Shown here in pieces: positions 39,301-46,100 of a DNA stretch of 64,000 bases. The translations under genes were made by a program, and so were the position numbers. Source of the DNA: Branchiostoma floridae (taxonomy: Eukaryota > Chordata > Leptocardii > Amphioxiformes > Branchiostomatidae); the NCBI RefSeq assembly GCF_000003815.2, contig NC_049987.1, positions 17,587,959 through 17,651,958 of the forward strand, given 5' to 3'. The notes beneath the pieces are model-generated. The model was not told where the DNA came from. It was given only the letters and a program-made list of their open reading frames with translations, and searched no databases. Each line of letters opens with the position of its first letter. Within the stretch, counting starts at the first letter, position 1.

Positions 39301-40085
39301 GCATGCTATACTTTTGTATCATTCCATTAGAGTAGTACATTGGTTTAATCTAATGATAGTAAAACTTACCTCTCCTGAACTAGTCCTGTTCTTGTCACTG
39401 TCACCATGTAGCCCAGACACCTTGTCCAACAGCTCTGACAACGTCTCTGCCCGTTGTGCTACCTTGTCTTCATCTTTGTCCTTTTCTAAAGCCTTTATCA
39501 TGGCTGTCACAAAAACACATAATCATGAAAAATTGTAATAATTGCAATCTGTGAAACAATTAGAAGGGCAAGTAGTAACCCAGGCAGCTAGATCATGCCC
39601 TGGATGGTTTTCCCCAACACAAACTAGGGGTGTTATCCATGGCCAGTAACCGAACAAGAACAAGAACAACATCACAAACCCAACGCGCAAACCACAACGC
39701 CAAAAGCTCAGAGCTGTTGGCGTGGTCAGTTTGGCAGCGCTTGAACCCAACAGTTACATTCTGCATTAAATGCAGCATCCAATAGTAAAACACAGCATCT
39801 ATTAAGTGTGTTCTTTCTTTCGCGTAGAACTTCTGGCGCACTATTCTCATTACAAATTTGAACTTGAGAAGTTTAGAGTTATACTTTGCGTGATTTTTAA
39901 CTTGACTACTTAGCTTTGTGTTTGAAATATTTAAAGAATGCAGCCAGTCATATAATAAAGTCTATCTCATACACATAACTTAGACAGAACATTTTGTTGC
40001 GATGTTTTGAATCATGCCAAACTTTATGAACCATACCTTGTATCTGTGCCACAGTCGTCGAGACCTCTGATTCCGAATCCTTCAT
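3324..40085 (-). CDS. TEX11: TEX11 orthologue (ZIP4/SPO22 meiotic TPR protein), 32 coding exons
   Basis: This is a meiotic crossover factor. In mouse and yeast, TEX11/Zip4 belongs to the ZMM group, acts on synaptonemal-complex-associated recombination nodules and promotes class I crossovers. Thirty-two exons join on the minus strand with GT/AG borders and unbroken phase into 2826 nt, or 941 residues; human TEX11 has about 940. Recognisable SPO22-family segments in order are CAVNLWNIAVAKRAG, VRHLACQLAFKV-like RHLACQLAFKVSP, the TPR-like YNFGVETYQKQKYEEAVAWL, RLLASAYLEWD, a TPR-rich exon ending RNRSACYLHLKQYDK, and C-terminal CYPEMEVLWLMTKAWNCG. The start is the ATG at 40085-40083, in an exon whose acceptor lies at 40174, so an untranslated first exon probably lies further upstream near 41.2-41.4 kb. 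Two other genes sit inside its introns on the opposite strand. Exact borders are predicted by eye. The next five entries list the exons. Confidence 0.93.
5938..6815. repeat. Diverged tandem and segmental repeats in TEX11 intron 27
   Basis: A unit of about 120 bases, containing CAGCAATATTGGTAAAATTC and later ACACAAACAGC, recurs at about 5940, 6055, 6180 and 6557. A longer block of about 260 bases (6180-6440) is repeated at about 6557-6815, including the shared GAAGCTGACTG and TTGTGTGAAAAGAA words. The copies are diverged and no coding role is seen. Confidence 0.6.
7021..7068 (+). repeat. Tail of a dispersed repeat
   Basis: The string TTTGAGCGTCTCATGAATAA followed by AAGGTTCAAACAAACAAA recurs in similar form at 53806-53848. 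It resembles the 3' end of a LINE or SINE. The body is not recognisable. Confidence 0.4.
7713..7845 (+). promoter_or_regulatory. X-box / heat-shock element / CCAAT / X-box cluster
   Basis: Four sites fall in 133 bases. At 7713-7726 is GTTGCCATGGAAAC, a near-ideal palindromic RFX X-box. At 7745-7772 six contiguous alternating TTC and GAA triplets, each separated by two bases, form an extended HSF-type heat-shock element with no mismatch. At 7805-7812 is GCCAATCA, a CCAAT box. At 7829-7845 is a second X-box-like site, GTTGCCATGGTGACAAC. The cluster is about 0.95 kb upstream of the GPCR start codon and faces it, so it is a plausible promoter or enhancer for that nested gene. It lies inside a TEX11 intron. 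Motif recognition is direct; function is inferred. Confidence 0.6.
7955..8337 (+). repeat. 78-bp minisatellite, five copies
   Basis: The unit starts GTGCCGCCACATCGC and contains CTTCTTGCCTTCTCCTGGCC and TTTCCTGTGCTTACTCCCAT. Copies start at 7955 (71 bases long), 8026, 8104, 8182 and 8260. Because 78 is a multiple of three, open frames run through it on both strands, but they are repeat artefacts. It lies between the X-box/heat-shock cluster and the GPCR start, so it may be transcribed as part of the GPCR 5' leader. Confidence 0.85.
8363..8600 (+). repeat. Degenerate repeat units upstream of the GPCR
   Basis: Two diverged units of about 150 bases (starting near 8363 and 8513) share CATACAGACT, TTCCTGA, CAG(T/A)GACAT-like and AACTGCAGA(T/C)ATCC words. 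They contain a decayed form of the 78-bp unit next door, so the array seems to extend towards the start codon at 8802. Confidence 0.5.
8802..10121 (+). CDS. Class A GPCR, MECA-like (lysophospholipid/cannabinoid-type), single coding exon
   Basis: The 439-residue protein has seven hydrophobic segments: TM1 about 46-69, TM2 79-98 (NLAVADLLAG), TM3 113-140, TM4 159-178, TM5 204-228, TM6 283-305 (FWLLP) and TM7 320-335 (LNSLINP). GWNC at 180-183 after TM4 and the TM7 NS..NP pattern are typical of S1P/LPA/cannabinoid-type receptors. The N terminus carries an NKT glycosylation site at residue 21 and no obvious signal peptide. Loop 3 is long and rich in G, P and N. Two switch motifs are altered: DRY is DSY (137-139) and NPxxY is NPIAT (330-334). 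The gene has no introns in its coding part and lies in TEX11 intron 27 on the opposite strand. An acceptor-like AATCAG just before the start may join an upstream leader exon. The ligand cannot be told. Confidence 0.9.
   Translation: MVEDGTNFGALVSCYWDHLQNKTVTYQQAHAACSAYEDAFELGTGPAIACRLTGILIVTANVSLLLGIASTRELHKPRFLYISNLAVADLLAGIALLYRSVDHRGYSSDYGFIWTFINVIIFTQLVSASALSLLSIDSYLAVRHPIFFHIHADSATLRAIVPMVALWIAICLFAFSPNMGWNCLDMQAIATDSANCPPYVYHPGGFIVSFALIMLIFCIIMAFTNFSVLLKIRERRKTRLGQAGATSGNNPGPSGEGGGQPGNAAQDEANRKFERSVHKARTVMILVAVAFVFWLLPLLVVPVMCVSRKDVCPVNGWGEEAFVCLNSLINPIATLIRTPDLRREIWRRLTAVCQALVAVIRGNRGSPQEDQTGTGDATNLQKGPALGEGQNSNTSASNRQPGMRNSELHGRICHDQATAGQGRHSYKRQAESLAAVEID
11102..11545. repeat. GC-richer block flanked by 22-bp direct repeats
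   Basis: ATTGTTACATTTCCCCTTT followed by (A/C)ACA occurs at 11102-11124 and again at 11523-11545. The block between is richer in GC than the surrounding intron, contains a perfect 21-bp tandem duplication (unit TCGGGGACCCCTGCTAAGC plus TA, 11319-11339 and 11340-11360) and several CCGATATC or GATATC words. This could be an insertion with long target duplications or an unequal-crossover product. No family is recognised. Confidence 0.45.
11975..12018 (-). mobile_element. Fragment of CTGTAAATGCA-type MITE
   Basis: About 40 bases (GCGAATGTAGAAACTTCC, then GCGAACTTAAATGCATTT and CACAGTAT) match the end of the MITE family described at 33754-33971. Most of the element is missing. Confidence 0.5.
12563..12594 (+). 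repeat. (AAAT)n microsatellite
   Basis: A run of AAAT/AATA units with one shift, about 32 bases, lies in TEX11 intron 26, which begins at 12252. Confidence 0.8.
13522..13707 (+). promoter_or_regulatory. Possible TATA promoter and leader exon of the LRR-Ig gene
   Basis: A TATATATATA run at 13522-13531 is followed by a segment ending in GTTTCCAG and the donor GTAAGTC at 13708. The LRR-Ig start codon at 17082 is preceded by a pyrimidine-rich acceptor (TTTTCTTACACAG), so an upstream leader exon is expected, and this is the best candidate seen. No transcript evidence is available. Confidence 0.35.
14274..14494 (-). mobile_element. tRNA-derived SINE, minus strand
   Basis: Read on the minus strand it begins with a tRNA-like head: an A-box-like TGTGGTAGAAAAGCAGG, a CCATAACCCAGAGGTC loop like tRNA-Met, and the B box GGTTCAGATCC. 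The body follows with GCACGTTGAAGAACCCA and GGGGTCCTACCCAGTGTGAG. The same body is found at 20797 (minus) and 52915 (plus). Confidence 0.72.
17082..19214 (+). CDS. LRR-Ig single-pass membrane receptor
   Basis: The 710-residue protein has a signal peptide (1-24, KLLVILLIILK), a cysteine-rich LRR N-cap (CSCSAPECDC), 16 leucine-rich repeats of 24 residues (about 47-430; consensus LQxLWLxSNxLTxIxPGTFSNLP), an LRR C-cap (NNPWQCDC to LICEE), one Ig-like domain (about 497-575; LVCEASG to LYICTAV), a Ser/Thr-rich stalk, a membrane helix (643-666) and a 44-residue tail. The tail has no tyrosine, so no ITIM or ITAM, and there is no TIR domain. It is probably a cell-surface recognition or adhesion molecule. 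LRR-Ig proteins are a large family in amphioxus, but the ligand is unknown. The coding part has no introns and lies in TEX11 intron 26 on the opposite strand. Repeats 8-10 and 11-13 are a recent duplication. Confidence 0.93.
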   Translation: MVNKLRKLLVILLIILKEAGPTAACSCSAPECDCKNRGLTTVPRHLNPNSITSLDLTDNFIPVIPPFTFLGYRRLTKLYLDSNQLTNIQLGTFLHLRRLQELTLSSNKITHFQLGTFSNLKQLRVLKLSSNKLTNILPGTFSNLRELQKLWLQSNNLINIQPGTLSNLPKLQELWLQSNNLTDIHLGTFSNLPNLRLLRLSFNKLTKLNPGTFSNLPSLQELSLQSNNLTDIHLGTFSNLPQLRLLKLSSNKLTNIHSGTFSNLHQLQKLWLDLNKIANIQPGMFTNLPLLQELWLQYNNLSNILQDTFSNLPQLRLLKLSSNKLTNIHPGTFSNLHQLQKLWLDLNKIANIQPSMFSNLPQLHELWLSRNQISDIKPGTFSGLPNLQRLWLSSNNIRGIQSGTFQDLPKLRTLLLDNNQITTIQPGTFSDFSMTIYILLNNPWQCDCRMVPFRQKMNGSHSFENQIVCRQPNKFLGQKLKDIHLKDLICEEPNITKFERIKNNTLAQGQTNHLVCEASGIPSPDITVTLPSGQNATVESGGRVTVEVNDNITITDVTASLYICTAVSPVGSTFATLSADVQFNAPTTAPIMSLLTSQISSAGTSHKMETLGKSYPESTNTVSLPFLIHSSPSEEPKSNPNSSPYTLIGYIAAAVVSIVLIGGIFFTICWKRWARNRSVGPDPSVALNDTNTTATVTTTSDHDQIQHHDA
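19933..19938 (+). terminator. Candidate poly(A) signal of the LRR-Ig gene
   Basis: AATAAA lies about 720 bases after the LRR-Ig stop codon and about 200 bases before the first facing TEX11 exon (ending at 20138). It is the natural end of this nested transcript. Confidence 0.55.
20138..21802 (-). other. TEX11: TEX11 exons 22-26
   Basis: Exon 22 is 21725-21802 (KTKEDGIVNEATWFMK), 23 is 21351-21421 (AWNLGLKCGEDTNMMHQFF), 24 is 21042-21158, 25 is 20305-20392 and 26 is 20138-20185. For exon 24 I chose the GTAATG donor that retains PGEK. The upstream GTGAAA donor would put a stop in exon 25. Exon 26 (48 nt, VCNMGQSSVTEGCSQI) is the least family-like exon. Removing it also preserves frame, so it could be skipped or mispredicted. 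Confidence 0.82.
20797..20945 (-). mobile_element. SINE body fragment, minus strand
   Basis: On the minus strand it reads GTAAAAGAACCCACCACACT and then GAGTAGGGGCCCATCCCTGT and GTGAGTG, matching the body of the SINEs at 14274 and 52915. The tRNA-like head is not evident here. Confidence 0.6.
22079..23388. mobile_element. Non-autonomous hAT-like transposon in TEX11 intron 21
   Basis: The left end begins CAGGGCTCTCCCCAGA and the right end, reversed, begins CAGGCCCCTCCCCAGAGCG. The interior flanks are also complementary (GGGGAGTGG on both sides). CACTAG lies directly outside both ends (22073-22078 and 23389-23394) as a 6-bp target duplication. CAGGG termini suggest hAT, but that superfamily normally gives 8 bp. 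No transposase frame was seen in 1310 bases. The interior has two AACCAATCAGAG sites (near 22731 and 22759) and an AAAATGGCTGCC word, which resemble promoter elements. Confidence 0.65.
23408..26544 (-). other. TEX11: TEX11 exons 14-21
   Basis: Exon 14 is 26393-26544, 15 is 26009-26094, 16 is 25719-25859, 17 is 24552-24654, 18 is 24284-24384, 19 is 23876-23961, 20 is 23600-23650 and 21 is 23408-23445. Exon 14 encodes KQLTQQFQASPELGKVYLLH, exon 16 a TPR-type helix pair (ANEYEEALRWYDYSRNLF, then NRSACYLHLKQYDK) and exon 17 QAETCDPTSAHTQYALFKIG. Exons 20 and 21 are very short (51 and 38 nt) but keep frame. A transposon starts only 13 bases beyond the exon 21 donor. The 92-bp tandem repeat at 24.7-25.2 kb lies in the intron between exons 16 and 17. 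Confidence 0.88.
24685..25235 (+). repeat. 92-bp minisatellite, six copies
   Basis: The unit contains CATGTAGCTATCTGCAAAGA, then CTGTCCTTGGTACTGAAAAG and CTTGGTACTTAAAAACCTGT. The GTAGC word starts at 24721, 24813, 24905, 24997, 25090 and 25182, giving a period of 92 or 93. Central copies are nearly identical. It lies in the TEX11 intron between exons 16 and 17. Overlapping open frames in it are repeat artefacts. Confidence 0.92.
27152..29475 (-). other. TEX11: TEX11 exons 6-13, including a 14-nt microexon
   Basis: Exon 6 is 29344-29475, 7 is 28882-28962, 8 is 28525-28610, 9 is 28234-28291, 10 is 28031-28112, 11 is 27700-27713, 12 is 27373-27457 and 13 is 27152-27233. Exons 8-10 give the strongest family match (YNFGVETYQKQKYEEAVAWL, then RESFELGKG, then ARTLRLLASAYLEWD). 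Exon 11 is only 14 nt but has a proper acceptor and GTAAGT donor. It is needed to keep frame between exon 10 (phase 1) and exon 12 (phase 0). Intron 5, between exons 5 and 6, spans 8.3 kb and holds a 2.1-kb transposon. Confidence 0.9.
30111..32229. mobile_element. 2.1-kb inverted-repeat DNA transposon with GACG/CGTC subrepeats
   Basis: The left end CCTCTGTGAAAATTCAAGCG is mirrored at the right end by CGCTTGAATTTTCACAGAGG. Both ends continue inward as arrays of short GACG, GGACG and CGTC words over about 400 bases (left) and 250 bases (right). No clear target duplication is seen: TATATCTA is outside the left end and AACCTATG outside the right. The central part has no transposase frame but has splice-donor-like sites on both strands (minus at 31526-31534, plus at 31636). 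It lies in TEX11 intron 5. Confidence 0.7.
32300..32758 (+). repeat. Dispersed repeat ending in a small hairpin
   Basis: The end has ACACAC(A)GACACAC-type sequence followed by TACCTCCA (32733-32740), a loop, and TGGAGGTA (32748-32755). The upstream part contains ATCATTACAATCCATCAACA and GGTTCTAAAG. A related piece, CGCAATCCATCCAGAGGTTC, lies at about 33013. This hairpin tail is typical of a dispersed repeat class in marine invertebrates, though the family name is not certain. Confidence 0.5.
33754..33971. mobile_element. 218-bp MITE, CTGTAAATGCA family
   Basis: The ends are TACTGTAAATGCA and TGCATTTACAGTA, with TA as the likely target duplication (Tc1/mariner-like). The interior contains paired words such as CACCGCGAACTTAAAACCAC and repeated GCGAAA/TTCGC. 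Related copies lie at 42733-42948 and 48112-48465, with fragments at 11975 and 36306. Confidence 0.75.
36306..36361 (+). mobile_element. Fragment of CTGTAAATGCA-type MITE
   Basis: The string TCTTACTGCCATGGAAAAAT and TTCTGCATTTACAGTATT match the interior and right end of the MITE family at 33754. The left part is absent. Confidence 0.55.
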
Positions 40086-40173
40086 GGCGACAAACTTGCA
40101 CTTTCCTCAGCTTATCTTATACTGCTGCCCACTCAACCACACTCAGTGAGAAAAATACATAGCTGTCATGTAC
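37731..40173 (-). other. TEX11: TEX11 exons 1-5
   Basis: Exon 1 is 40037-40173 (coding from 40085, MKDSESEV start), exon 2 is 39370-39503, exon 3 is 38851-38935, exon 4 is 38257-38336 and exon 5 is 37731-37811. Phases run 1, 0, 1, 0, 0. Exon 2 encodes a charged helix (KALEKDKDEDKVAQRAETL). Exons 3-5 carry the conserved start of the SPO22 region (NLWNIAVAKRAG, RHLACQLAFKV, KTGRAWLDGGNPSMADNSL). The exon 3 donor is GTAATT rather than GTAAGT. Confidence 0.9.
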
Positions 40174-41354
40174 CTGAAAGTAAAATTTTCCTTATTATCA
40201 AAAAGTTACGCTCGAGTAATGATTAAGTGCTTCAACATGTTTGTCCGAATTTTACAGAATTCGAATTGACACAAATTTTCTGGACTGAATACAAATATTA
40301 AAGAATTCGTACAATCCATAACAACGAAACATACAAATTTTATGGAATTCATAATCATAACCGTTACATGAATAAATAAATTCAGACAATCCATAATTCA
40401 TACAAATTTTAGGAATAGTAAGGATCATATAAATGCCGTAAAACAAATTATGAATTCTGCGAAATTTGTTTCTTAGTAATAGTGGTCGATTGTAAGATCA
40501 AGAATTTGTTGTCTTTCAATAGTGGATCATATAGATTCTGTAAAACTTTTATCTGCACTTATGTTTGAAAAATTATTGCCAAGTATGTCATAAAAAATTA
40601 AACAGGAATGACATAACATTTGTATGACTACATAGCAACCCTTGATGAATGTAATCCTCATGTTACTTACAAGTTGTGAAGTGTCAAGAAACCAAAGAAC
40701 AAATACAGCCATATAACTCAAGTACAATGTCTACATGCAACATAAAAAGAGACTGCATAGCCCTTTGATAAAACAATCACGATGACATTGAGTGACATGA
40801 CAATGTAAAAGGGGCCCAGGGGAATATACAATTGCCAAAATCTTAGAAATACAAAGTAGAATTTACAGCTTTTAGGCGTTTTAAGGAGGGTTTGAAGTAC
40901 TGCATATCTACTTCTTCCCTCATTGAGTTGTCACGTCTGTATAATTTATTGACCTTTAAATAAATTAATTAGTTCCAGTAGCTAGAATGTCACGACAACA
41001 AATTATAAAAATATGTAGCGTTACTCCCTTTACGGCCCTGTCTTTTCAAATTCACTTTGTAAACTTCCCCTGATTTTGATAAACATATCTATGCAGTTGT
41101 CATTATACAACAAATCTTTCCTTGCGCTCGAAAATATAATTTAGTCGCCACAAATTATGAACTTGTCCTCTGACCTACTGAAGTTGAGATTTTATAGAAT
41201 CGGAAGTTTGCGCCAAAAAAAAGGAACTCTAACCTCAAATTTCACCATGATTGCGTCCAGCGTCATAATCAGGAGGTATTCCTCTGCGCAGAACATTTGT
41301 TGAGAGAAAAATAGGTTAAAACTTGAGGGGGGAAAAGTCGAAAGATGATGTAAA

Positions 41355-41518
41355 TCAGACGACACTTGCAGGTCAGACGACACTTTCCCACAGCAGACCG
41401 CCCCTCTACATCCGGGCATTTCAACAAATCCGCATGCGCAATGAGTTACATCCGGGACTTTTTGTCCTACAACGCATGCGTAGTTACAACTGCGCGTGTG
41501 CAACATTTTGGCGCGAAA
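41355..41518. promoter_or_regulatory. Candidate bidirectional promoter: ETS, NRF1 and E2F sites
   Basis: This TATA-less segment lies between the TEX11 start exon and the divergent gene at 41968. It holds two TCAGACGACACTT copies (41355-41367 and 41373-41385), two ACATCCGGG sites (41408-41416 and 41448-41456; ETS-like CCGGATGT on the other strand), NRF1-like GCATGCGCA (41432-41440) and CGCATGCG (41473-41480), and TTTTGGCGCGAAA (41506-41518), a perfect E2F consensus. It is locally richer in CpG than its surroundings. Motifs are seen directly; shared control of both genes is inferred. Confidence 0.6.
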
Positions 41519-41967
41519 TTTGTAAGGACGACGTTTTCTGTCACATAGAAAGTTTTTCCTCACGATTAATTTGAGAACGTAGAAGTTTGTGGTAATTATG
41601 ACTGTAGTTTGATTCCTTAGTGTTCAGACATCCATTTGGTGACCCGAGTTTTCAATCATTTTCTTAGATAATGCAAGGTTTCCTCTGTGCATGTGCGATA
41701 TTTTTTTTCAATCCTGAGTAGGGCTATAAAATTGCATTTTTAGATGCACATGTTTCTTTCACTCCTCATCAATGATATATATTACTAGTATATTGATTCA
41801 TTACTATTAGATATATTTATTTTCATATTCTGGCATCCATTATGCCCACTGGTCATTGGAAAGAAAAATTCCATTTTGTCAGAGTTATGAAAATCTCTCA
41901 TTTTGTTAATTGTTACGAAAAGGGATGAAATTATTGCACCTCATACTTTTTTCTGTTACAGACTAGA

Positions 41968-44900
41968 ATGGCCAGCCCAGCTGCTAAAAGGATGACCTTC
42001 AGTTCGGAAGTTTTGTTTGCAGGAGCTCTTCCAACAGGGTCCCCTTCACTGTATGACTCCGAACCTTTGATTTTACCTTCTGATGTATCTGGCTATCAAC
42101 TCCCATCCCACTGGTGACTGGTAACATTACCCTATATATGTAAACGACCTAAGTTTAACATATCTATATCATTGGGATTATTGAGTGATTGTTGTGGTAA
42201 ATTTTCAAAGTTTGATAAACCATATCTCATGTGTCAATTATGCTAACAACAATCTTGACCAGCAATCTCCAAGTTCGACTCAGATTTTTCTGCTCTTTAA
42301 ATTGTATGTGGTCTGCATTTTTCTCCATCGGTCCATGTATATGGATGTTTTTAACCAGACAGCACGTCTACTTGGAGATTAGGAAATATTATCATGTATT
42401 TTTTATTGTTTACAACTTATTTTTGTTCACCATTGCCTAAAGGTACAAACAGCCAGACTTGTGTACAGAGGAAGATTATCAAATGCTGTCCCAATCATCA
42501 AAACAGGAAGACAGGACAAACCAGAAACAGACAGAGATGGAGGGAAACAAACAGGTTTCTCAGATTTTCACAGAGATCAAATTTCCTTTTGTCACTTGTG
42601 ATATGTTGGTACTTTGATTTTTGAAAATGTCAAAAGTTAGGAATGAATAAAATTACCAGTTATAGTTTTATTAATTCAGAAGCAAGCATACAGCTGATTT
42701 TCTTCCAAATTTCTTCTGTTTGTATAGAAAGTTATTGTAAATGCAGAAACTTTTGTGATGGTTTTATGTTCGTGGTTTTCGCGCTGGTCACTTCACCGCA
42801 AACTTAAAACCACCGCAAACATTTTTCATGGCAGTAAGAGACTACAGTGCATGGTGCTACTGCAAACTTAAACCACTGCAAAAAGTCCTTTTTCCCACTA
42901 CTGCTACCGTGAAATTAAATCCCTGCAAACTTAAATGCATTTACAGTAAATGTAATGCTAGATTCTAGTAGTATCTCATTTGATAGTTACTTGCTTGACA
43001 TTTTGGTAATGTTTTTTTTTTCTAATGCCTTAAGGCTGCAGAAGAAGAGGTACAGATTCTTGAAGTTGAACTTGAAGAGAAGCCACAACAGATCTGTGCT
43101 GAACACGAGGAGGAAAACTGCAGCCAAGGAGAGGTACCTCAGGAGTCAACAGGCAGCTGCCTGAACTATCAGGACATGCAGGTTCAGCTTCCCATCTTTG
43201 TTTTCAACTAATAAAGAGGATGACCTGTTATGCAATGCAATTTTTAATCAGAAAATATAGATATCTTGTCTGGATTGATTGATATGCATGCTGGTGGAAT
43301 ATTCAAAATGATACCTGACACACCTACTAGTATGGAATTGTAGTTGAGGACTATATCTTAAATTGATAAAAGACTTGAGGTTTAATCCAAAGTGTTATAA
43401 TATATCTTACATTATACAATGAAAGTACTATTAAGGGACAGTTCTGTCTGGCATTATAAAAAAATATAATGTTAAGCTTATTGCAAATTCTAATTGCAGG
43501 TAACATAAGAGATTCAAGCAGTGTAAAAACAATATCACAATTGTCGACTCAAGTCTAAAGCTAGTAAAAGCTAACTCTAGATCCTGTGTTATTGGGTTCA
43601 ACTCCTATTATATTGCATTCCTCTCTTTAACAGTTTTATACAATAATAGTTAATGTGACACTTCAGGTTGGTGGATATGAGGATACAAACACTGTGCAAT
43701 GTGGGCTGACAAATACAGACAACTATTCTCAGGACTGTAGTATAGAGGATGAACAGCTGCTACCTGAAGCAGAGACCTTGAGACAGCTAGGTAAGAACAC
43801 TTGAAACTTTAAGGGTAGTGCTCTGAACATTCATGCCAGGTGTCAAGTATTCATTTATAGATTTTCAATTGCTTAAAATCTTACAGTATATTGTGTGTGA
43901 TATCAATGCACAAATTTAAGATACCTTAGGTGTGTTGATTCCATTTTCTGATGGAGTTGATAACAAAAGTTGAAGAATTGAGGTTTTGACATGTAAGTTA
44001 AAGATCAGGTAACACAGCTGTTTTTACTTTCTTACTTGTTCCCTTCTTGATATGCCTCAAGGCCTCAAGGCAAAAAATTCCACGACTTTCTATAACATTC
44101 TGCAGATGGCGTACTCAGAGAACAGATGAACGAAGAAATTGAACAATTCCGGTCCAACCTACACGGTCTTCTAACAGATCACTACCTTCGGCACCGCTAC
44201 TTCCTAAACAGTGGGAATATATCTTCAGATGTAGGTACAAGTCAACCTGATCTTCTGTATTAACCATAGTGTTTGTATAATGTAACCCATATGCTATGAG
44301 ATCCACCCTAAGTTAAGTACACTTGATGAGTTAATTCTGTGCCACTTAAAGACAACAGAAGATGTGTCTTATCTAAAAATAGCATCTTGATCTCATTATA
44401 GATTACTCAAGAAGCTTGGGGTCTTTTACCTCTATCTGAAAGGTATTGTTTACCACTTAAAAGTGATAGCCTTTGAGTGCTTATGCTTTAGGTACTACAA
44501 AAAAAGAGCTCATGTGTAGAAATGGAAGTAAGATTGGTAATCCTTTGGCTCTCTTAAGCACTTTTCAAATTCATACCACACAGTTCAGAGAAGAATAAAT
44601 GTGGACAGACACTTATTACTTTTCATGCCTTTTGAATGTATAAATGGTGAAAAAAGCTTAAAAATTAATAAGATGGGTCCATGCTGTTTTTTTATCCAGA
44701 TGCCTTATGGACCACAGTCAACAGCCCCTATGAATGATAGTTTGTGTAGCTCAGGTAAGAAATTAATCTTCTGTCTACATTTTCTTTTGTAGTGTCACTA
44801 GTGTCAGAGATTTTCAGCACCTGTCTCCTATCTTTCATTTAGTAGTAAATCTCCAAATTTCAGCAACACAAAAAAACACAGACGAAAGCTTACTGTACTT

Positions 44901-45320
44901 GTTTGCATTCTAGGGTCAGAAGCATGTGCAACATCTGAATCACTGACTTCAGACAATGAGAACAGATATGGGTAAGGAAGTGGACTTTTGTTTGAGTTTG
45001 TCAAGATTTCGCTTTTTTTTTAATAATTATTATTACCTTGTAGAATTATGCTGCTTTCAATGGTATGTTTCAACATGTTCAAAGAATGTTAAATGTAAAA
45101 ATGGCTTTTGAATGCAAGATGATTGTTGTATTCTCATAAAGTCATCTATGAAGTATGATATATTTTAATATGTGCTTTTACACCAAATAGCATGGATATA
45201 CCAGCCACAGTACCAGACAGAGGACAAGAAGAACATATGAAACAACAGTATCTCATTTCAATGCTAACTTCAGCCAGTGTTATCACCAATGCATTGAGGA
45301 AGAAGGAATTCTCAGTTTGA
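41968..45320 (+). CDS. Unrecognised acidic protein, eight coding exons, divergent from TEX11
   Basis: Exons are 41968-42113, 42443-42554, 43035-43181, 43667-43790, 44106-44230, 44700-44754, 44914-44971 and 45191-45320. They have GT/AG borders and consistent phases and total 897 nt, or 298 residues. The start codon (MASPAAKRM) follows an acceptor at 41961, so a leader exon lies upstream near the E2F site. The protein is acidic and Q/E-rich with low-complexity stretches, no signal peptide and no membrane helix. One ordered-looking helix is in exon 5 (LREQMNEEIEQFRSNLHGLL followed by TDHYLRHRYFL), and the C terminus is ISMLTSASVITNALRKKEFSV without the last residue. I do not recognise the family. 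For exon 3 I used the TTAAG acceptor; a nearby GCAG acceptor would break frame. Its head-to-head position with TEX11 hints at a meiotic or cell-cycle role, which is only inference. Confidence 0.72.
42733..42948. mobile_element. 216-bp MITE, CTGTAAATGCA family
   Basis: The ends TATTGTAAATGCA and TGCATTTACAGTA and the interior CTTCACCGCAAACTTAAAAC match the copy at 33754-33971. It lies in intron 2 of the unrecognised gene. Confidence 0.72.
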
Positions 45321-45559
45321 AGATCAAGAATCATATTGACCATTCCACACTTGATGTTATTTATATATGAGGATTTCAAGTTTAACAGTTCATGTTAGAA
45401 TGTTTTAAGACATTTATTAATAGAATGATGAAGATAAGTAACTTTATGATACCCATGATCTTATAGCTGAGCATATACTCTTTAGCAACTACATTTCAAT
45501 TCTGTAAAGTCAACATGTACATGTAGATAGATATATAATGGCAATTTATGTATCTCTTA

Positions 45560-45787
45560 GACATTGTCACTTGCTGATAGAGATCTACTGACCTGAGCCA
45601 TTTCCAGTTCTACCAAAGAATGAATACACCTGTCTTTCTGTTATCAAGAACTTGTTTAATCATGACTTCATATATTGGACATTGTCACTTGCTTATACCT
45701 CCATTTTCAGTTCTGTCATTTGTACATGCCAAAAGAATAAATACGCCTGTCTCCCTGTTATCAAGAACTTGTTTAATCATGACTTCA
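45560..45787 (+). repeat. Tandem duplication of about 115 bp in the 3' UTR
   Basis: GACATTGTCACTTGCT starts at about 45562 and again at 45678. AAGAACTTGTTTAATCATGA occurs in both units. The second unit carries AATAAA at 45736-45741, whereas the first has AATGAAT at the same place. This makes 45736 the likely poly(A) signal of the unrecognised gene. Confidence 0.6.
45736..45741 (+). terminator. Candidate poly(A) signal of the 298-residue gene
   Basis: AATAAA about 415 bases after the stop codon at 45318-45320, created in the second copy of a tandem duplication. Confidence 0.45.
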
Positions 45788-46010
45788 ATCCCCTGTATGA
45801 GCTGTATGATATCCTATTTGGAGGACAGTAGTACTGTTTTGAAAGGACCTTTTTTCCCAACCACATTTCTTTAGACATCAGAAAGACCATAATCTATGGG
45901 TAGTCACAACTCTTCAACAAATTATCTGGTTTTGTTCTTTCTACAGTTACCATCAACTTGAATGCTTTTGACCCTTAATTCTGAATTAAGTTCCACTTGT
46001 TGCGTCTCCG

Positions 46011-46100
46011 TAGCCTGGATATCAGTCTGATTATCTTACTGAGGCCTCCTCGCCGAGTATGGGAGCGCCTAATAGACTAATCAGGCTGATACTCAGGTTA
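46011..46100. mobile_element. 90-bp MITE, TAGCCTG..TCTGATTA ends
   Basis: TAGCCTGGATATCAGTCTGA at the left is mirrored by TCAGGCTGATACTCAGGTTA at the right (23-bp inverted repeats with a few mismatches). A related half-copy (GAGTATCAGGCTGAG) lies at about 46167. Confidence 0.6.
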
